From Aspidapion aeneum (Eukaryota; Arthropoda; Insecta; Coleoptera; Brentidae): a stretch of 64,000 nt of DNA. The DNA is taken from the NCBI GenBank assembly GCA_963576565.1, contig OY755042.1, positions 101,860,185 to 101,924,184 of the forward strand, read 5' to 3'. The notes beneath the pieces were generated by a model. That model was not told where the DNA came from, did no database searches, and worked only from the letters and a program-made list of their open reading frames with translations. The stretch's first letter is position 1, and every line of letters starts with the position of its first letter. A program made the translations under genes and the position numbers. Of the stretch, positions 1 through 10,224 are shown one piece after another.

Positions 1-473
1 GCAAGAAGACAAGAGGCATAAATCTCAATTTGAGAGCGAAATAAATGTATAGAAATAATTCTCTATCTCGTTCATGCTTTTTAGTTTATAGCTAAAAAAA
101 CCAACTCCGTCTAATAAAGAAATAAAGAGTTAATTTTTCCTTGTTTAAGAGCCCCACTTGCGTAAGTAAGTATCACTTACGGAACACAATGGCTAATAGA
201 GAATAAACAGCCCTTAAACTGACGAACAATCTTTTGCCCTTTTAATATAAAAGGCCTATACACAGAAAAGCTTTTATTAGAAAAAGCACGAGGCGGTGAC
301 GGCTAAGTAAGGTTATAAGAAGGTTTGTATTTTTTTAAGAAATTTTCTTGCTAGATATCGGAAAAAGCTTTGTGTTATTTTATTTTCTTTTTTACTTAAA
401 TGGACACTCGTTTATTTTGGGTCAAAAGAGCATTAATAAAATTAACTTCAACTTTAAATTAAAACAGAAACCG
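1..473. other. No gene recognised
   Basis: AT-rich sequence with stop codons in all frames. I see no protein family, RNA gene or terminal repeat here. Confidence 0.5.
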
Positions 474-494
474 CGACATACAGGGCGGCGGCTA

Positions 495-720
495 AAAGGT
501 CGAAAGTACAAAAGCTCGAAAGAACAAAAGGTCGAAAAAATAAGTTGAAAATACAAAAGGTCGAAAGTACAAAAGGTCGAAAGTACAAAAGGTCGAAAAA
601 CAAAAGGTCGAAATTACAAGAAGTCGAAAGTACAAAAGGTCGAAAGTACAAAAGGTCGAAAGTATAAAAGGCCGAAAGTACAAAAGGTCGAAAGTACAAA
701 AGGTCGAAAGTACAAATGGG
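495..720 (+). repeat. 15-bp minisatellite, left arm of the Foldback-like MULE
   Basis: About fifteen imperfect copies of AAAGGTCGAAAGTAC. Variants lose or gain one to three bases, which keeps several frames open by chance; the resulting open frames are periodic FRPFVLSTF-type peptides on the minus strand and are not genes. Confidence 0.9.
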
Positions 721-1034
721 CGAAAAAAAATCATCAATACAAAATATTAAAAATACCAAGTTACCGGATCAAGTCGAATTGACCTGTCCAGTCGAGGTGG
801 ACCCGGGGCCGAGGATAGGTTAGGTTACTATCCCAACCTGACCCGGTTAGATTAGTATATCAAAAAAAAAATTCCTGACAAAACAGGGTAGTTTTTTTTT
901 CTAAACAAACCTAACCTGGTCAGGTTGGGTTAGTAACCTAACCGGGTTAACTATGAACTATCCTCGACCCCTGGACTACCTCGGCTGGGCAGGACAATTC
1001 GACTTGATTAGGTTATAATCTTATATTTTTCGAT

Positions 1035-1150
1035 TTTTTGTACTTTCGACCTTTTGTATTTTCGAACTTATTTTTTCGACCTTTTGTACTTTCGACCTTT
1101 TGTACTTTCGACCGTTTGTACTTTAGACCTTTTGTACTTTCGATCTTTTA
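1035..1150 (-). repeat. 15-bp minisatellite, right arm of the Foldback-like MULE
   Basis: About seven copies of the same unit in the opposite orientation (GTACTTTCGACCTTT). The arm is shorter than the left arm, as expected when the tandem units expand and contract independently. Confidence 0.9.
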
Positions 1151-1167
1151 TCCGTCGCCCCGACATA

Positions 1168-1794
1168 CAGTGCAGGCCAAAATAATAAGAGTGCAAAAAA
1201 TCTGATCCTCCTCCAACTAAAAAAAAAACTAGAGGTATATTTGAAAACTTCAATCTATTTCTGATTTTACATTCTATTATTGCATTTATACCAAGTTTAA
1301 AAAAAGCAACAAAAAAGTTTTTTTCTGTGTAGTTTCAGGCAAAAGCTACTGTGCTATTTAAAAGAGTGGCAAGAGTTATATACCTCCGGAGAATTTCATA
1401 AAGATTGAATAAGAGATAATTGAGATATATATTTTTTTAATTGGCTAAAATGATAAAAAATTGGCTGAAATCGTGAAAAACAGGTTTAAAAATCTACATC
1501 TTGACTATCATTTGTAACGAAATTTTTAGAAGTTACATAACTTTTACTGCCCTTTTGGACAGTAACAGTCACTTTTGCCTAAGACCACACTGAAAACCTT
1601 TTTTTGTAACTTTTTTTGAAACCTGCCAAAAAGGCACCAAAATATTTTATGCGAATGATCGCCATAGCTTGTGAAGTGAGAAATAGATTGTATAGATAGA
1701 TAGTATTTAAATATACCTCTAGTTTTTTTATAGTTGGAGCAGGGTCAGATTTTCATACAGTTTCAGGACACCCTTATTATTTTGGCCACCACTG
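1168..1794. mobile_element. Tc1/mariner-type MITE
   Basis: The left end CAGTGCAGGCCAAAATAATA matches the minus-strand right end CAGTGGTGGCCAAAATAATA, and similarity continues inward for roughly 80 bp (both share CTAGAGGTATATTT). TA dinucleotides flank both sides (1166-1167 and 1795-1796), the target duplication of the Tc1/mariner superfamily. The 627-bp interior has no transposase frame. The Foldback-like MULE duplicated the junction of this element, so the left copy of that duplication still carries the first two element bases. Confidence 0.8.
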
Positions 1795-1796
1795 TA

Positions 1797-2009
1797 TTTG
1801 TAAGTTTTGGTGTATTATAAAGTCTTTACACACCAACTTGCCAATAAATAATTCACTTATTATTATCAAAAACAAATTACAAACTGATTATACACTTCAC
1901 GATATAAAAATACTATCGGTGGAAGGGGTGATGGATCTCTAGGAGCTCTGTCTCCGTAACTCTTACTTTCAAGAAAAAGAAAAGTCTTAGGAGTACAATT
2001 ATGGACTTT
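1797..2009. other. Short gap before the Penelope-like remnant
   Basis: Probably decayed upstream RT sequence of the next element. I cannot align it with confidence. Confidence 0.3.
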
Positions 2010-2890
2010 TAATGGGTTCATCTTTTCACCAGTGATAGCAGACATCTACATGGAGTGGTTGGAGGACCATCCCATGAACACAGTAGAGGAAGAAAACTAT
2101 GATAAACTGCAGAATTTTCTGCACCATATTAACGGTATTCGATCAACAATCATGTGCACAATGGAAATTGAAAAATATTAGGCCTTTAAACCACTGTAAA
2201 AAGAAAACCTACACACAGAACAGCACCTAAATTTTAACTTATCATTCTGTTGCTACAAAACAAGGAGTTATAAGAAGTAATTAAGAGCTGTAAATATCTG
2301 TAGCAGTAACGAAGAATCCACAACATTAAAAAGGACTTACAATACGATGGTAATCCCGAGATATTAATAAACTTAAAGATCTCTGAAATTAAAAACAAAC
2401 CAAACGTAGGAAATTCTCCAAATAATAATCCATTGCTTGTTATTAACAATCAATATATAAAGAAGTTTTAGAAAACATAAGAGGATTAGCCAAACACTTT
2501 AATATTAAAACAGTATTTTCATCGGGAAATACGAGTACAATAAGGAATTTTGTAACTAAAACAAAACCAAAAAATCCTTTTACTAATAAGGTATGCATTT
2601 ACCAAATCCTGTGTGAGTATGGCTTGTAGGGGAACCGAAACGACCTTTTCAGGTTAGAGTAAAGGAGTTTAAAAATGTACCCGATTAGAGGATGTTAAAA
2701 AATCCGATTTAGCGGATCATGCTTTGTCAAATGATTACAGGATTCAATGGTCTAAAGAAGCTAAAGTTTTGCATAAGGGGTCGCATTAGCGAAAACGAAA
2801 GTTTATAATGCAGAAAAAATATTTCAGTGAACCAAGCACGGACATACCAAACATATGGAAAACAAGCGTCTCAGGATAAGTAGAATAGGA
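2010..2890 (+). pseudogene. Penelope-like retroelement remnant (RT end and GIY-YIG endonuclease)
   Basis: Conceptual translation across several frameshifts gives SPVIADIYMEWLEDH near 2030-2075, the RT motif that in Penelope-like elements precedes the catalytic Asp pair. A block reading LHHINGIRSTIMCTMEIEK follows. Farther on come a linker with KHFNIKTVFSSGNT (about 2490-2535) and GETKRPFQVRVKE (about 2630-2670), which matches the core of the GIY-YIG endonuclease domain typical of Penelope-like elements. Domain order RT then GIY-YIG is correct. The catalytic Asp pair region is missing and stops are frequent, so this copy is dead. Family assignment is from remembered motif patterns rather than a search. 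Confidence 0.75.
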
Positions 2891-4128
2891 TTGTTTAGTT
2901 TTTACTTGAAAACGGGTAAAGATGCTAACTAAACGAAAAGAAAAAAAGAAATAAAAACAATGGTCAAAAATTTTGTTTTTAAAGAAATAACATGAAGTGA
3001 ACAAGCAAAAAAAAATTAGTCCAAGTTTCCTTAATATCTTTTTAGACAAACTACTATTTACTACACAAAAGTCCAATAGAAAAAAGATTAAAAACCAAAG
3101 ATTAAATTTATAAAAGATCAAGGTACAAAAAAATAAATATAAAAGATCGAAAAAGGGGCAAAGATATATCTTTACAATTTTCTTTTAAATAAATATTTTA
3201 TTATTTTAGAAACTATTCAGAATTTAAAAAAAAAGTTTGTGTAAAATGTTGGCATTTCCAAATGTTAACACTTAGATTGACAAAATTATGTGATTTTTAA
3301 TGATGATTAACGGTGAGTTTGATTTTGTATAATCAGTAATAATACCGTTGATCATATCTGTGTTGTATCATCAATACAACTTTTGCAAAATGATTACTTT
3401 TAAATAACTTTTTAGTTTAGCTTTGTCACGATTACTAAACCCACATAGGTCGACTGCAAAAAGGATGAATGAGCCTTTACAATAAAATTTAGTTTTGCAG
3501 AAATCCTAATGATGAAATTCATAAAAAACACAAAATCATTTGTTGAAAGACTGAATATAATTGTTTCCACTTATACTTTCTCATTTTCGACCAAAAAGTG
3601 TTGGTTAGACAGATGGCCGGATAGAAATAGAAATTATTTGTACAAACCACAAAAAAATTCCTTTAAAATTGGATCTAAACACGCAATTTTTTAAACTAAA
3701 GTAAATTAAAACTTGTTTGAAATCCATTACAACTTTCTTTAACTTTTTCGTCAAAAATACTAAAGGAATAAAGGATAGAGCTTGTGGTAAGATTTTTAAC
3801 ACAATTGTAATTAAATTGTCTTTTCAAACTGCAATTAAAGTTTCCATAAAATTAAATTTGAACAAGATTTTAGATTCTTTTGAAACAATGAAAAAGCAGA
3901 GATGTTCAAAGTACCAAAATTACTTTTACGTAAGTTTATCAAAAAAATAAATTTTGCAATTAAAATTTCATTTTAAACAAAATTAAATTTAAACAAGATT
4001 CTTAGCTTCTTTTAAAACAATGACAAACCAGACCGTTTCAAGTTATTTATATTAATTTTATGATAAAAAATATCTATTTAAAGGGTTTATTAATTTAATT
4101 TAATTTTAAATGTTTCATGTTGAAGTGT
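2891..4128. other. AT-rich region with a decayed tandem repeat
   Basis: No gene recognised. Between about 3815 and 4040 a ~130-bp segment containing AAATTAAATTTGAACAAGATT is present twice with heavy divergence, which suggests an old tandem duplication. Confidence 0.4.
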
Positions 4129-4345
4129 AAACTTCTTTAGGCGCGTTTATCAGTTTTTGTGGGTAGTGAATTGAATTGAGCCGTCAGGCTCGGCTATGTA
4201 ACGCTCATTCGGGTGAAGTCGGCCCGAGTCGACTAACTGTAAAAAGAACATTCAGCGAGCGATATGATGATGCAGATGAAGGCCAGTATTAATAATTTCG
4301 CCTTGTTGAAGTTTACACTTCTGCCGTGTGGTCTTAAGCACACAC
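4129..4345 (-). repeat. Dispersed repeat with a conserved small frame, copy A
   Basis: Shares most of its length with copy B at 50291-50562. The 14-mer GAAGTGTAAACTTC occurs near the left end and inverted near the right end. On the minus strand it encodes LAFICIIISLAE, then a 2-base insertion relative to copy B, then a frame reading HPNERYIAEPDGS. Copy A lacks about 55 bp present in copy B, with a GTA microhomology at the break. I do not recognise the family. Confidence 0.65.
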
Positions 4346-4580
4346 AATTTTTTTTTATGGGGAACGTGGGTAACAATAACGTTGCTTATTATTTTAAAAA
4401 CCAAAAGAAATATTTTAGTTTTCTTGGTTGACTCATATCAGTACATATCTGCAGAAATAATTTTTAGTGGTTTTTGAAATATAACAATAAACAATTTTTA
4501 TTTAAATGATGATACATAATAAGGTATAGAGACTGCAGAGCAACAATTTATTGAATAATAAAATTAAACTTAATTCTAAA

Positions 4581-5215
4581 TATACAGTATGTTGCCCTAA
4601 GTTGGAATCATATGGAAAACTTTTTTATTAATAATTTAAGGAAAAAAGTTATTCCTCATACAAAGTTCTGCATTATTTAAAACCTAGAATACAGTCATCA
4701 AATATCAAATTTTTTCAGTGGTTTACGAGGTCAAAAAATATGAGTTTTGTTCAAGAGTAAAGTACATTTGACAATATCAAAACATGTTACTAAAAAAAGT
4801 TGATCAGAATTAAAAATTACGTTTAAATATGCAAGTACATCCATTTAAAGTAAAACTTCAGATTATTTTATTTTTAACTAATTTTTCTATTTTGAATAAA
4901 CATGTCTTGTAATTACGAAAACTTTTAGTTTTTGGATGTACTTGCATATTTAAACGTAATTTTTAATTCTGATCAACTTTTTTTTGTAACATTTTCCCAT
5001 ATTGTCAAATTTTAAGGTACTTTACTCTTGAGTAAAACTCATATTTTTTAACAAACCTCGTATACCACTGAAAAAATTTAATATTTGATGACTGTATTCT
5101 AGGGTTTAGGCACAAAGTATACTAACCTATATATTCTGTGGTTTAGGTAATGCAGAACTTTTTATGAGGAATACAGTTTTCCATATGATTCCAACTTAGG
5201 GGGACATAATGTATA
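4581..5215. mobile_element. Foldback (palindromic) MITE, TATACAGTATGT family
   Basis: The ends TATACAGTATGTTGCCCTAA and (minus strand) TATACATTATGTCCCCCTAA are inverted, and the two halves are inverted copies of each other almost to the centre (about 4870-4910). TA next to both ends suggests a Tc1/mariner-type mobiliser. No coding capacity. A diverged relative with one recognisable end lies at 51853-52335. Confidence 0.8.
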
Positions 5216-6727
5216 ATAGGAATTTTGATATTTTTTTACCTATTCTATAAAAAATAAAATTTTAGATAAAACATACCTAGGTCTTTGAAACAAATACACA
5301 TTAATTGCGAACAAAATTACAAAGTTCTGCCTATAAATACTCATATAAGAAAACTTCATGTACAGCCAGAGCCTGCTTACATTACGACACAACAAAAAAT
5401 CATAACACCAGCTTAAATCAAACAAAAAAAAAGAAACCTAACCTGCCTGTATGAACATATAAACAATTGTTGTTAAACATGTTTTTTTCTACAGGTATGT
5501 TTAATACGATAATTTTTATAAAAAAATAACACAATAATTTAAAAAGTCCTTGACTGTACCTGCTATTTATCGGTTAAAATGTATTTTATATAGTTGCACT
5601 TGTTTCTGTTTTTTTTATTACGAACAAGCATGAAATAAAGCAAATAAGGGTGCACATTAGAAAAAGTAGCAGTAAATAAAAACAGCCCTAAAAGTTCCTT
5701 ATGGATACTAATAAGGAACAAAGTATATAGGAAGAAAAATTAAAAAGAGTATTTTGGCACGCAAGCCTCACCAAATGGTCAGCTTTTGCCAAGAAGAATG
5801 TTCTAAGTTTGGAGAATTTTTAGAAAAACCGCATGTCTAATTAAACACAACTCCTTAAGGAGTGATTTCTAAGCCGTTCTTCAGTGGCGTATGCAGAAAT
5901 CAATCCTGGGGAGGTTTAAGCGCAGATGGATACGCAGAGATAATCCTGGGGGACGGGGGGCTTGAGCGCAGATCAATTTATTTTAATCTTGATTTTAGGG
6001 AAAATTCATGTCAGGGGTCAATAATCAGTAACTCTGGGAGCGAGGGGAGACCCTGTATTTTTTTTTCTACTATTTTATTTCGTGTTTATTTATAATTTTG
6101 TTAAAGGCAGCAAAAATTTAATGTAGATGCTTGTAAAATATATTTTTTTATGTTGCCGTCCGTTAACTCTAAGAATATTTAAAAATATAAAAATTAATAC
6201 TAAACTAGAAAAAGAAACAAATGATAGTTCGTTCCAATACCTGCAATGCATATTAAAAATATTATTTACCCCATTACCTATAACTACTTTATTTTGACAC
6301 ATTTTCTGTTGGTTGCTTTAGCTTTTTCGAACTTTACGAATAGCTAGAAATGTAGACAAACAAATAAAAACGTAAATCAGTTTTTTGTTGGATAAAGAAT
6401 TGAAATACCGAGAAGTGTTTCTGTCAACAAAAAAAAAATCTCTGGAGCAGGGACAATAATTTAAAATGGAGGGTAAGAATCCTGTGCTGCTAGGTACGTA
6501 CGTTCTTTCTTGTGGATGAAAATGAATACCGTTGAAGTTTTTGAAAGCTGGTACTATCGGCGAGATGGTTTAAAAGGTAACAGTTGCAATACAAAAAAGT
6601 AGATAGCTCGTGGGTAGCTCGAAAGCTTAACCTCACGGGGGTTGAAGATCTAATGGACACATAATAAGTGTTGACAGTTAACTGTTTCGTCCTTGTGGGG
6701 CTCTTCAGAAAACTGCTTGGTCAATGT
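5216..6727. other. No gene recognised; possible hAT end
   Basis: Mostly featureless AT-rich sequence. At 5882 CAGTGGCGTATGCAGAAATC looks like the left terminus of a hAT-type element, followed by a short duplicated GC-richer block (CGCAGAT...ATCCTGGGG twice before 5970). I cannot find a matching right end. Confidence 0.4.
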
Positions 6728-7367
6728 TAAGCCCGGTCTAGACATAACATTTTACCTTACTTGCCTGTCAGTCAAAAGGGTCAAGTATGACGGTTGAGAG
6801 ACTAGCGTACACACTTGATAGTTTTAACGTACGTTTTTAGATCAGTTTTTGATACATCATGGAGGAAGCACTGCTTTTGTCAATAATGTTTTTTTGTTTT
6901 AAATGTCTATGACTTAACCGTTTCAGTAGCTAAACATAGTTTTTTAAGCAGTTTTTCAAAATGTTGTGCTGATTTAGTTTGGTAATGTCCCCTGAAGATG
7001 TAAGTTTCTGCTTACGAAACATGTCGGGACTATTTGTTTAAAACAAATTAAAAAGTAGTGAAGGAAGACAATAACCTGTTTAATTTCCTAAAAAATTATC
7101 TTATCTAATGTCGGACGTTTTGTATACCAACTTCTATGTTGCACTCGAAAGGAATCAAAATTGTATGCACTACCACAAGAAATGCGGCTAAAACTGACGT
7201 TTTACCGGAAAGAAAGCCTCTACCGATCAGTTCAACAGGTCCGACTTCAGTCCTATTCAGTTGAGGCAAAACGTACGTTTTATTGTCTACATAAAAGGTT
7301 TTGCCTGATCCGTTTCACCTGATCGAGTAAAACGTCAGGCGAAACGTTATGTGTAGACCCCGCTTTA
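6728..7367. mobile_element. TIR element (MITE), superfamily uncertain
   Basis: The left end TAAGCCCGGTCTAGACATAA is matched on the minus strand by TAAAGCGGGGTCTACACATA, and imperfect similarity continues inward through further ACGTTTT-rich blocks. TTA at each edge could be part of a short duplication, but the length is unclear. No transposase frame. A hammerhead-like motif lies inside it. Confidence 0.55.
6987..7030 (+). ncRNA. Candidate minimal type-I hammerhead ribozyme
   Basis: Elements in order: GTCCC (stem I, 6987-6991), CTGAAGA (matching the core CUGANGA, 6992-6998), one unpaired T, GTAAG (7000-7004), loop TTTCTG, CTTAC (7011-7015), GAAA (7016-7019), a very short stem III ACATGT, C as a GUC-type cleavage site, then GGGAC (7026-7030) pairing with stem I. 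Minimal hammerheads with tiny stem III are known from Penelope-like elements and retrozymes. The extra base between the core and stem II is non-canonical and could abolish activity. Activity is inferred, not shown. Confidence 0.45.
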
Positions 7368-7386
7368 CACCCTTGCTATGTTAAGT

Positions 7387-7997
7387 CAAGGCCAACACAA
7401 AAATAGAGGCCACGACCCTGAAAAAATCAGCTGTTCTCCCGGGGCTGAATTTTACATTGGGTCTTATGGGAGGTAAGACGTTTTTTTATGATATTTTCAA
7501 AATGGCACTACAGATTTCCGCAAAATTTCAGTGAAACATTCTCAGACACCATCCCGATATTCCACCAAAGGTTTGTAAGGAAGCAACATGATTAAAAGGT
7601 TAAAATCTTCAAGATTTAGCATTCCTTATTTTGAATTCAAATTACCCGCCATGTACCACATGCCAACTGTTATATTTGACATGTATTTGACTTTGTCATA
7701 TGTGATTGTCACATTCGCTTCTGCTTTAAACTTAATTTTTGTGTGAGCTAATGAAGCGGCTATGAAAAATTAGGGCTTACTATACATTAAAAAAAAATTG
7801 TTCTGCCAGAATAAAGTAAAAACAATCTCAAAAACGGCTTTATTTAACAAAAAATCAAATATCCATGAACCGTCATTCCAACTTCAAAATTTTAAAGACA
7901 ATCAGCTGTGTCGTAACGTGACCATCAAAAAAAAATCAGGCCCGGATGTGACGTCAACAAAGTGGAGGATCGTGGCCCGTCCATTTTGATAGCCCTG
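7387..7997. mobile_element. MITE with 7-bp target duplication (P-superfamily-like), copy 1
   Basis: Starts CAAGGCCAACACAAAAATAG and ends, read on the minus strand, CAGGGCTATCAAAATGGACG; these imperfect inverted ends continue into GGCCACGAYCCT on both sides. Perfect 7-bp duplication GTTAAGT at 7380-7386 and 7998-8004. Two more copies at 52769 and 53420 have their own different 7-bp duplications. Seven-bp duplications are typical of Galileo/1360-like members of the P superfamily; hAT elements normally make 8. No functional frame is present, although short frames are open in places. Confidence 0.8.
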
Positions 7998-8004
7998 GTT
8001 AAGT

Positions 8005-8646
8005 ATACGTCTCTTACCTTAAGTAAGTTTCTGGTGAGAAACCAAAATCATATACACCGCAAGAAGCGCTATCAACCGAAGTACGAGCGGAACTAAAATA
8101 GCAGCAGGCGAGATAAAATATCGATTGAAGGAGAGAATCCATCACGTGACCTACGACACTTATGTCTTTTAGGTCAGATCAACGCTGATTGCGTTTATTT
8201 CAGCATGAAGACGTCGACATCGCGTCTGTCAATGGAGTTTAAAGTCAAAAAGTAAAAAACGTAAATTTAGTACCAGTAAATTAGAAATCAAACAAGTTTT
8301 CGTGGCTAAAAAGAAGTACAAGTGGTTACTTTTTTGAATGTACCGAGTTGTCTATTTATCTATTAAACTTGATATCAAATCTAATTCCACAAAAACAACA
8401 ATTAATGAAAAGCATCATTTATTTTTGGCACCTACTCTTCATGTAAAATGATGGTTTTGTTTTTTTTTTCTGGACAGGCTTATGTTTTTGGTGTAATAAT
8501 ATCACTGAAATTCTAACAGGACAGAGTCCCTATGGCTTTTAGATCCACAGACCTGGTAAGTTGTCCCTTAGTACATTAAGCTCATTTGAATTTGAACTAC
8601 CTTCCCTGTAATTACGCCCTTGTTATAATTATAATTATATTAACCA
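8005..8646. other. No gene recognised
   Basis: No frame, terminal repeat or RNA gene that I can support. Confidence 0.4.
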
Positions 8647-9162
8647 TGAAAATCCTAATAGAATGGGTCAACGAATACAACATTCCACTATATATATCGT
8701 TTATATACTTTAAAAAAGCTTTCGATAGCATTGAGCACTGGGCAGTAAAAGCATCTTTAATTCATAGCCGAATAGATCACAGATACACAGATTTAATAGC
8801 TAATATATATAGCGAAGCAACAACATTAATCAAAATCCACAAAGAACCAAGCCAATAAGCATAAGATGTGTCAGTCAGAGTGACACAATATCCCGTAAAC
8901 TACTTAACCAGACTCTAGGTCGTTTTAAAAACTTAGATTGGGAAGAAATATGCATCAAAGTAAACGGACAATACTGGAACCACCTAAAATATGCTAATGA
9001 TATTGCAGATAAGAAAGAAGAACTGCTAAAAATGCTAGAGAAACTGGATACAGCAGCTAAAAATATAGGCTTGAGTATGAACTGCACTAAAACTAAAGTA
9101 TAACAAACACAGATAAGGATATCACGATCAGAATAAACCAATAGAAAATAGAACAAGTAGAG

Positions 9163-9210
<48 letters not shown>

Positions 9211-9728
9211 GGGACAAATTATTAAACTAAAAAAGAAAAACTAGACGGCTGAAATCAAGAGACGATGACATGAACATGACATGACATGACATATTCACAA
9301 AATCAAACATGGATAAAGTAACAGAAGCCCAAAGATTAATGGAAAGACAAATGTTAAATATAAAGCTAATAGATAGGAAAAGGAATGAATGGATAAGAAA
9401 TAAAACAAAAATTAAAATGGAAATTTGCCGGTCATAATATCAGACAGAAAGACGATCGATGGAAGAAGTGTATTGTAAACTGGAGACTCTGGGAAAGTAA
9501 AAGAGGTAGAGGAAGACCCCAAATGAGATGCGCGGACGATTTGAAGAGACATGCAGGAGCTAGATGGATGACCACGGCGGCAGACAGAGAAGAATGGAAG
9601 ACATTGGAGGAGGCGTATGTCCAAAGATGAATCGAAGAAGGCCAGATATATAGAAAGATAGATGGTTATAAGCTGAGGAGGCTGAGGAAGAAAAACTGGA
9701 TATTAATTATCAAAAATGAACGGAATAA
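8647..9728 (+). pseudogene. RTE-clade LINE, 3' part, dead copy 1
   Basis: A 72-codon open stretch from about 8647 contains EYNIPLYISFIYFKKAFDSI, the RT motif with the first catalytic Asp, followed by WAVKASLIHSRIDHRY. After frameshifts come NHLKYANDIADKKEEL (about 8970-9020), where the expected YADD is changed to YAND, and SMNCTKTKV. The distal part encodes KWKFAGHNIRQKDDRW and RGRGRPQMRCADDLKRHAG, the usual carboxy-terminal block of RTE-type elements. A dinucleotide array interrupts it at 9165. The endonuclease half is missing, as in a 5'-truncated insertion. Related copies lie near 19.3, 22.2 and 61 kb. Confidence 0.85.
9165..9207. repeat. (AT)n microsatellite
   Basis: About 21 uninterrupted AT units inside the dead RTE LINE, at the position where related copies read EEYIYLGQ-like sequence. 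Confidence 0.95.
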
Positions 9729-10224
9729 ATAGGCAAATTAATGACTTGTTGTTGTTGATGAAATGTAGCGAAAAAACAAAAGCGTGTTTATAATTTAAAA
9801 ATTTCAGGCATGGGAGCTTTCTAAAAGAGTTTTGCCAATTTCGTTAAAAGATTACATCAGTCCGGTAGAAAAATAGCTGCGGCGGCGGCCGGAACAACAT
9901 TCATTACCAAGTTCACCTTGGAAATTGTATAAGTAATTTATTGGAAATCCTCTCTTTTCTGTTTCTTTTCAAAGAATAGCCAAGAGTGTGGCATTCGTTA
10001 TCCCATCAAACAAGAATGGTGAAGCAGGCAGCAGGTTTTCGTCAAGATAATAAAATTTCGCCAGAAATATATATTTTGGAATAGCTATTGGAAAACATTT
10101 TGAAAAATATGTGAAATTTCGTTTCTAAAGCCGGAATCCAATAGTATTCGATTTGCAAACCTTGTTTGCCATTTTTATGTTTGCAAAAGCGGTACCACAA
10201 TATCAGTTAAACCAAAAAGTTTGA
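9729..10224. other. No gene recognised
   Basis: AT-rich sequence with nothing I can name. Confidence 0.4.

Larger units (their letters stand above)
483..1160. mobile_element. Foldback-like MULE, non-autonomous, copy 1
   Basis: Both ends carry the same inverted terminus: GGGCGGCGGCTAAAAGG on the left and, read on the minus strand, GGGCGACGGATAAAAG on the right. A perfect 9-bp target duplication, CGACATACA, lies at 474-482 and 1161-1169. The arms are arrays of a 15-bp unit (AAAGGTCGAAAGTAC) in opposite orientation. The core (about 755-1010) is itself an inverted repeat containing CAAGTCGAATTG and TAACCTAACC-like blocks. Nine-bp duplications plus arms of short tandem units are the hallmark of Foldback elements such as FB of Drosophila, which belong to the Mutator-like (MULE) superfamily. 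No transposase is present, so it must have been moved in trans. It sits inside the left tip of the neighbouring Tc1/mariner-type MITE. Confidence 0.85.

Noticed and set aside
454..759. Open frames of 80-100 codons on the minus strand (FRPFVLSTF-type periodic peptides); likewise 34279-34538 and 41634-42000
   Set aside because: They are translations of the 15-bp Foldback arm repeats, open in several frames at once.
815..835. TTAGG-type telomeric repeats (GGTTAGGTTA) in the Foldback core
   Set aside because: Only two adjacent units on each arm, explained by the inverted core of the element.
3113..3160. Possible fourth Foldback arm (AAAAGATCGAAAAAGG)
   Set aside because: Two weak unit-like matches only, without a terminus.
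7798..7989. 63-codon frame repeated at 53831 (MFCQNKVKTI...)
   Set aside because: It lies in the 7-bp-duplication MITE, starts at an ATT/TTG-rich edge and is broken in copy 2; similarity follows the DNA repeat, not a protein.
9241..9300. ACATGACATGAC run as a minisatellite or regulatory array
   Set aside because: Only three to four short units within decayed LINE sequence.
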